A DNA stretch of 9,850 nt, from the NCBI GenBank assembly GCA_002704185.1, contig PAFP01000035.1, forward strand, positions 1 through 9,850. Reading direction: 5' to 3'. The notes under the pieces were generated by a model. It saw nothing but the letters and a program-made list of their open reading frames with translations. It searched no databases and was not told where the DNA came from. The DNA is from Candidatus Pelagibacter sp. GTDB lineage: Bacteria > Pseudomonadota > Alphaproteobacteria > Pelagibacterales > Pelagibacteraceae. The stretch's first letter is position 1; each line of letters starts with the position of its first letter. A program made the position numbers and the translations under genes. Below, piece after piece: positions 8,052-9,850 of this stretch.

Positions 8052-9579
8052 CTTTAAAATCTTCTCTCAAATTATCTAATATATTTTTTAAATTATCCTC
8101 TTTTTGGTCATCTAATTTCCCTGTATCCGAAATTGATTTCAACATTTCCGGCGATTTTGTTCTAACTGTTTCCAACAACTCTGTTTCAAATTCCTTAATT
8201 TTATTATTATCAATATTGTCAAGGTAACCTTTGACACCCGCGTATATACTAATAACCTGCTCTTCCACCTTTAGTGGTGAATATTGACTCTGTTTTAAAA
8301 GTTCAGTTAATTTTGACCCTCGTTTTAATAGTTGTTGTGTAGAAGCATCTAAGTCAGAACCAAATTGAGCAAATGCTGCCATTTCCCTATACTGCGCTAA
8401 TTCTAGTTTAATTGATCCAGCAACTTTTTTCATTGCCTTAATTTGAGCTGCAGATCCGACTCTTGATACTGAAATTCCTACATTTACAGCTGGTCTTATA
8501 CCTTGAAAAAATAATTCTGTTTCAAGGAATATCTGACCATCGGTAATAGAAATTACATTTGTAGGTATGTAGGCAGAAACATCGCTGGCTTGTGTTTCTA
8601 TAATTGGTAGTGCAGTTAAAGAACCCCCTCCATTATCATCGTTTAATTTTGCAGCGCGTTCTAAAAGTCTGCTATGTAAATAAAAAACATCTCCGGGAAA
8701 CGCTTCTCTACCTGGTGGTCTACGTAAAAGTAAAGACATTTGTCTATATGCTACAGCTTGTTTTGAAAGGTCATCATAGACAATTAGAGAATGCATGCCA
8801 TTATCCCTAAAAAATTCTCCCATTGTACATCCAGTGTAAGGAGCTAAAAATTGAAGTGGTGCAGGGTCTGATGCTGTTGCGGCGACTACTATGGAATAGT
8901 CCATTGCACCTGAGTCTTGTAATGTCTTTACTATCTGAGCTACCGTAGACCTCTTTTGACCGATTGCAACATAGATGCAGTATAGTTTTTTTTTTTCGTC
9001 TTTAGACTTATTATTTTCTCTCTGGTTAATTATTGTATCAATAGCTATAGCAGTTTTACCAGTTTGCCTGTCACCTATAATTAATTCTCTTTGTCCTCTA
9101 CCAATTGGAATTAAACTATCTATAGCCTTTAATCCCGTTTGCATTGGTTCACTAACAGATTTTCTAGGAATTATACCTGGTGCTTTTACTTCAACTCTAG
9201 ATCGTTTAGCACTCTTAATAGGACCTTTTCCATCAATTGGATTACCAAGCCCATCCACAACCCTACCAAGCAATTCTTTACCAACAGGGACATCTACAAT
9301 GCTTCCAGTTCTCTTAACTATATCTCCCTCTTTAATTTTACTATCATCTCCGAAAATAACTATACCAACATTGTCAGATTCTAAATTAAGAGCCATTCCC
9401 TTAGTTCCTTCAGAAAATTCAACCATTTCTCCTGCTTGAACATTGTCTAAACCATATATTCTTGCTATACCATCTCCAACTGAAAGCACTTGTCCAACTT
9501 CATTTGTTTCAGCTTCTTTATTAAAATGCTTTATTTTATCTTTTATAACTTTTGTTATTTCTGAAGGGTTTATATCCAT
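8044..9579 (-). CDS. atpA: ATP synthase F1 alpha subunit
   Basis: The non-catalytic nucleotide-binding subunit that alternates with beta and supplies the arginine finger. At 511 aa it is full length. The N-terminal part includes [18 protein letters not shown] (27-44), then the Walker A GDRQTGKT (169-176), [10 protein letters not shown] (234-243), Walker [11 protein letters not shown] (265-274), [11 protein letters not shown] (283-293), and VSRVGSAAQ (371-379) with Arg373 as the arginine finger. It has the short Lys-rich insertion before [19 protein letters not shown] (about residues 187-198) that alphaproteobacterial and mitochondrial alpha subunits share and E. coli lacks. The insertion is encoded across an A11 run. 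Five bases separate it from the atpH stop, and it overlaps atpG by 8 bp. It ends with the only TAG stop in the window. Confidence 0.99.
8986..8996 (-). repeat. A11 homopolymer (coding strand) inside atpA
   Basis: Eleven consecutive T on the + strand, read as A11 in the atpA message, encode most of the Glu-Lys-Lys-Lys of the alphaproteobacterial insertion (about residues 195-198). Slippage would shift the frame within the nucleotide-binding domain. Confidence 0.88.
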
Positions 9580-9584
9580 TGAAT

Positions 9585-9850
9585 TTATTGAATGTTTTTT
9601 GTAATTTTATTTAATTTTGTTTTTAATGAACTATCTATCATCAAACTCCCTATCTTTATTCTTGAACCAGAAATTAAATCTTTATTCAACCTAAATAAAA
9701 CTTTTATGTTAGATTTGTATCGACTTTGTAAATCCTCAATTAAAATTTTTTTATTTTTTTCTGATATTTCCTCTGGACTTTCGATTTCTACAATAATTTC
9801 ACCCCTGATCTTTGAAATTATTTTATTAAAACTTTTTAAAATATTTGAAA
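9585..9850 (-). CDS. atpH: ATP synthase F1 delta subunit, C-terminal part (cut by window edge)
   Basis: The last 87 codons are visible, ending with TAA at 9587-9585; the 5' part lies beyond position 9850. Delta (the OSCP equivalent) joins the top of the alpha3-beta3 ring to the peripheral stalk b subunits. The visible piece reads [15 protein letters not shown] (about visible residues 15-29), matching the 'RGEVxAxVxSAxPLS' region that opens the C-terminal domain, and then [20 protein letters not shown] (60-79), the strongly conserved 'GGLxVxVGSxxIDxSLRTKL' signature. It is followed after 5 bp by atpA, which is the first-gene position expected in the alphaproteobacterial atpHAGDC operon. The operon promoter must lie outside the window. 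Confidence 0.93.
   Translation of the reverse strand, partial: SNILKSFNKIISKIRGEIIVEIESPEEISEKNKKILIEDLQSRYKSNIKVLFRLNKDLISGSRIKIGSLMIDSSLKTKLNKITKNIQ

Noticed and set aside
8975..9439. 154-codon, membrane-like open frame on the plus strand opposite atpA (a second frame at 9139-9384 also open)
   Set aside because: The length is notable, but the hydrophobic Ser/Pro/Leu composition mirrors the complement of atpA codons, the underlying AtpA is complete and strongly conserved, and there is no ribosome binding site or family match.

Overview
The window looks like a stretch of a very AT-rich, streamlined alphaproteobacterial chromosome, most likely a SAR11-type (Pelagibacterales) genome. Four things support this. 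Base composition and codon use are strongly A/T biased, with Lys, Asn and Ile abundant. An F1-only ATP synthase operon (atpH-A-G-D-C, with no F0 genes between) is arranged as in alphaproteobacteria. The AtpA and AtpD sequences are close to the alphaproteobacterial/mitochondrial type. The obgE-proB-proA-nadD-rsfS-rlmH-ctpA-rppH neighbourhood is one I know from alphaproteobacteria. Species cannot be named from sequence alone. UGA is used as a normal stop (proA, ctpA, atpD), so the standard bacterial code applies.

Layout: positions 1-5365 are one rightward gene train. It holds the last codons of a gene that is probably obgE, then proB and proA (first two steps of proline synthesis from glutamate), nadD (NAD synthesis), rsfS and rlmH (large ribosomal subunit silencing and 23S rRNA methylation), ctpA (exported carboxyl-terminal protease) and rppH (Nudix RNA pyrophosphohydrolase). 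Positions 5358-9850 are a leftward train: atpH (cut by the window edge), atpA, atpG, atpD and atpC, which encode the delta, alpha, gamma, beta and epsilon subunits of the F1 sector. The two trains converge, and rppH and atpC overlap tail to tail by 8 bp.

The packing is extreme. Neighbouring genes overlap by 1-11 bp or are separated by 0-5 bp, and only about 9 bases in the window lie outside a coding frame. No promoter of either train is inside the window, there is no tRNA, rRNA, mobile element or CRISPR array, and no stretch over 300 bases lacks a gene. One weak candidate terminator for the atp operon lies inside the 3' end of atpC.

This is an ordinary housekeeping region and I see no new biological system. 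The points most worth a second look are the terminator-less convergent overlap, the TTG start of nadD inside the proA stop, long A-tracts in essential genes, and the close spacing of rlmH, ctpA and rppH compared with larger alphaproteobacterial genomes.
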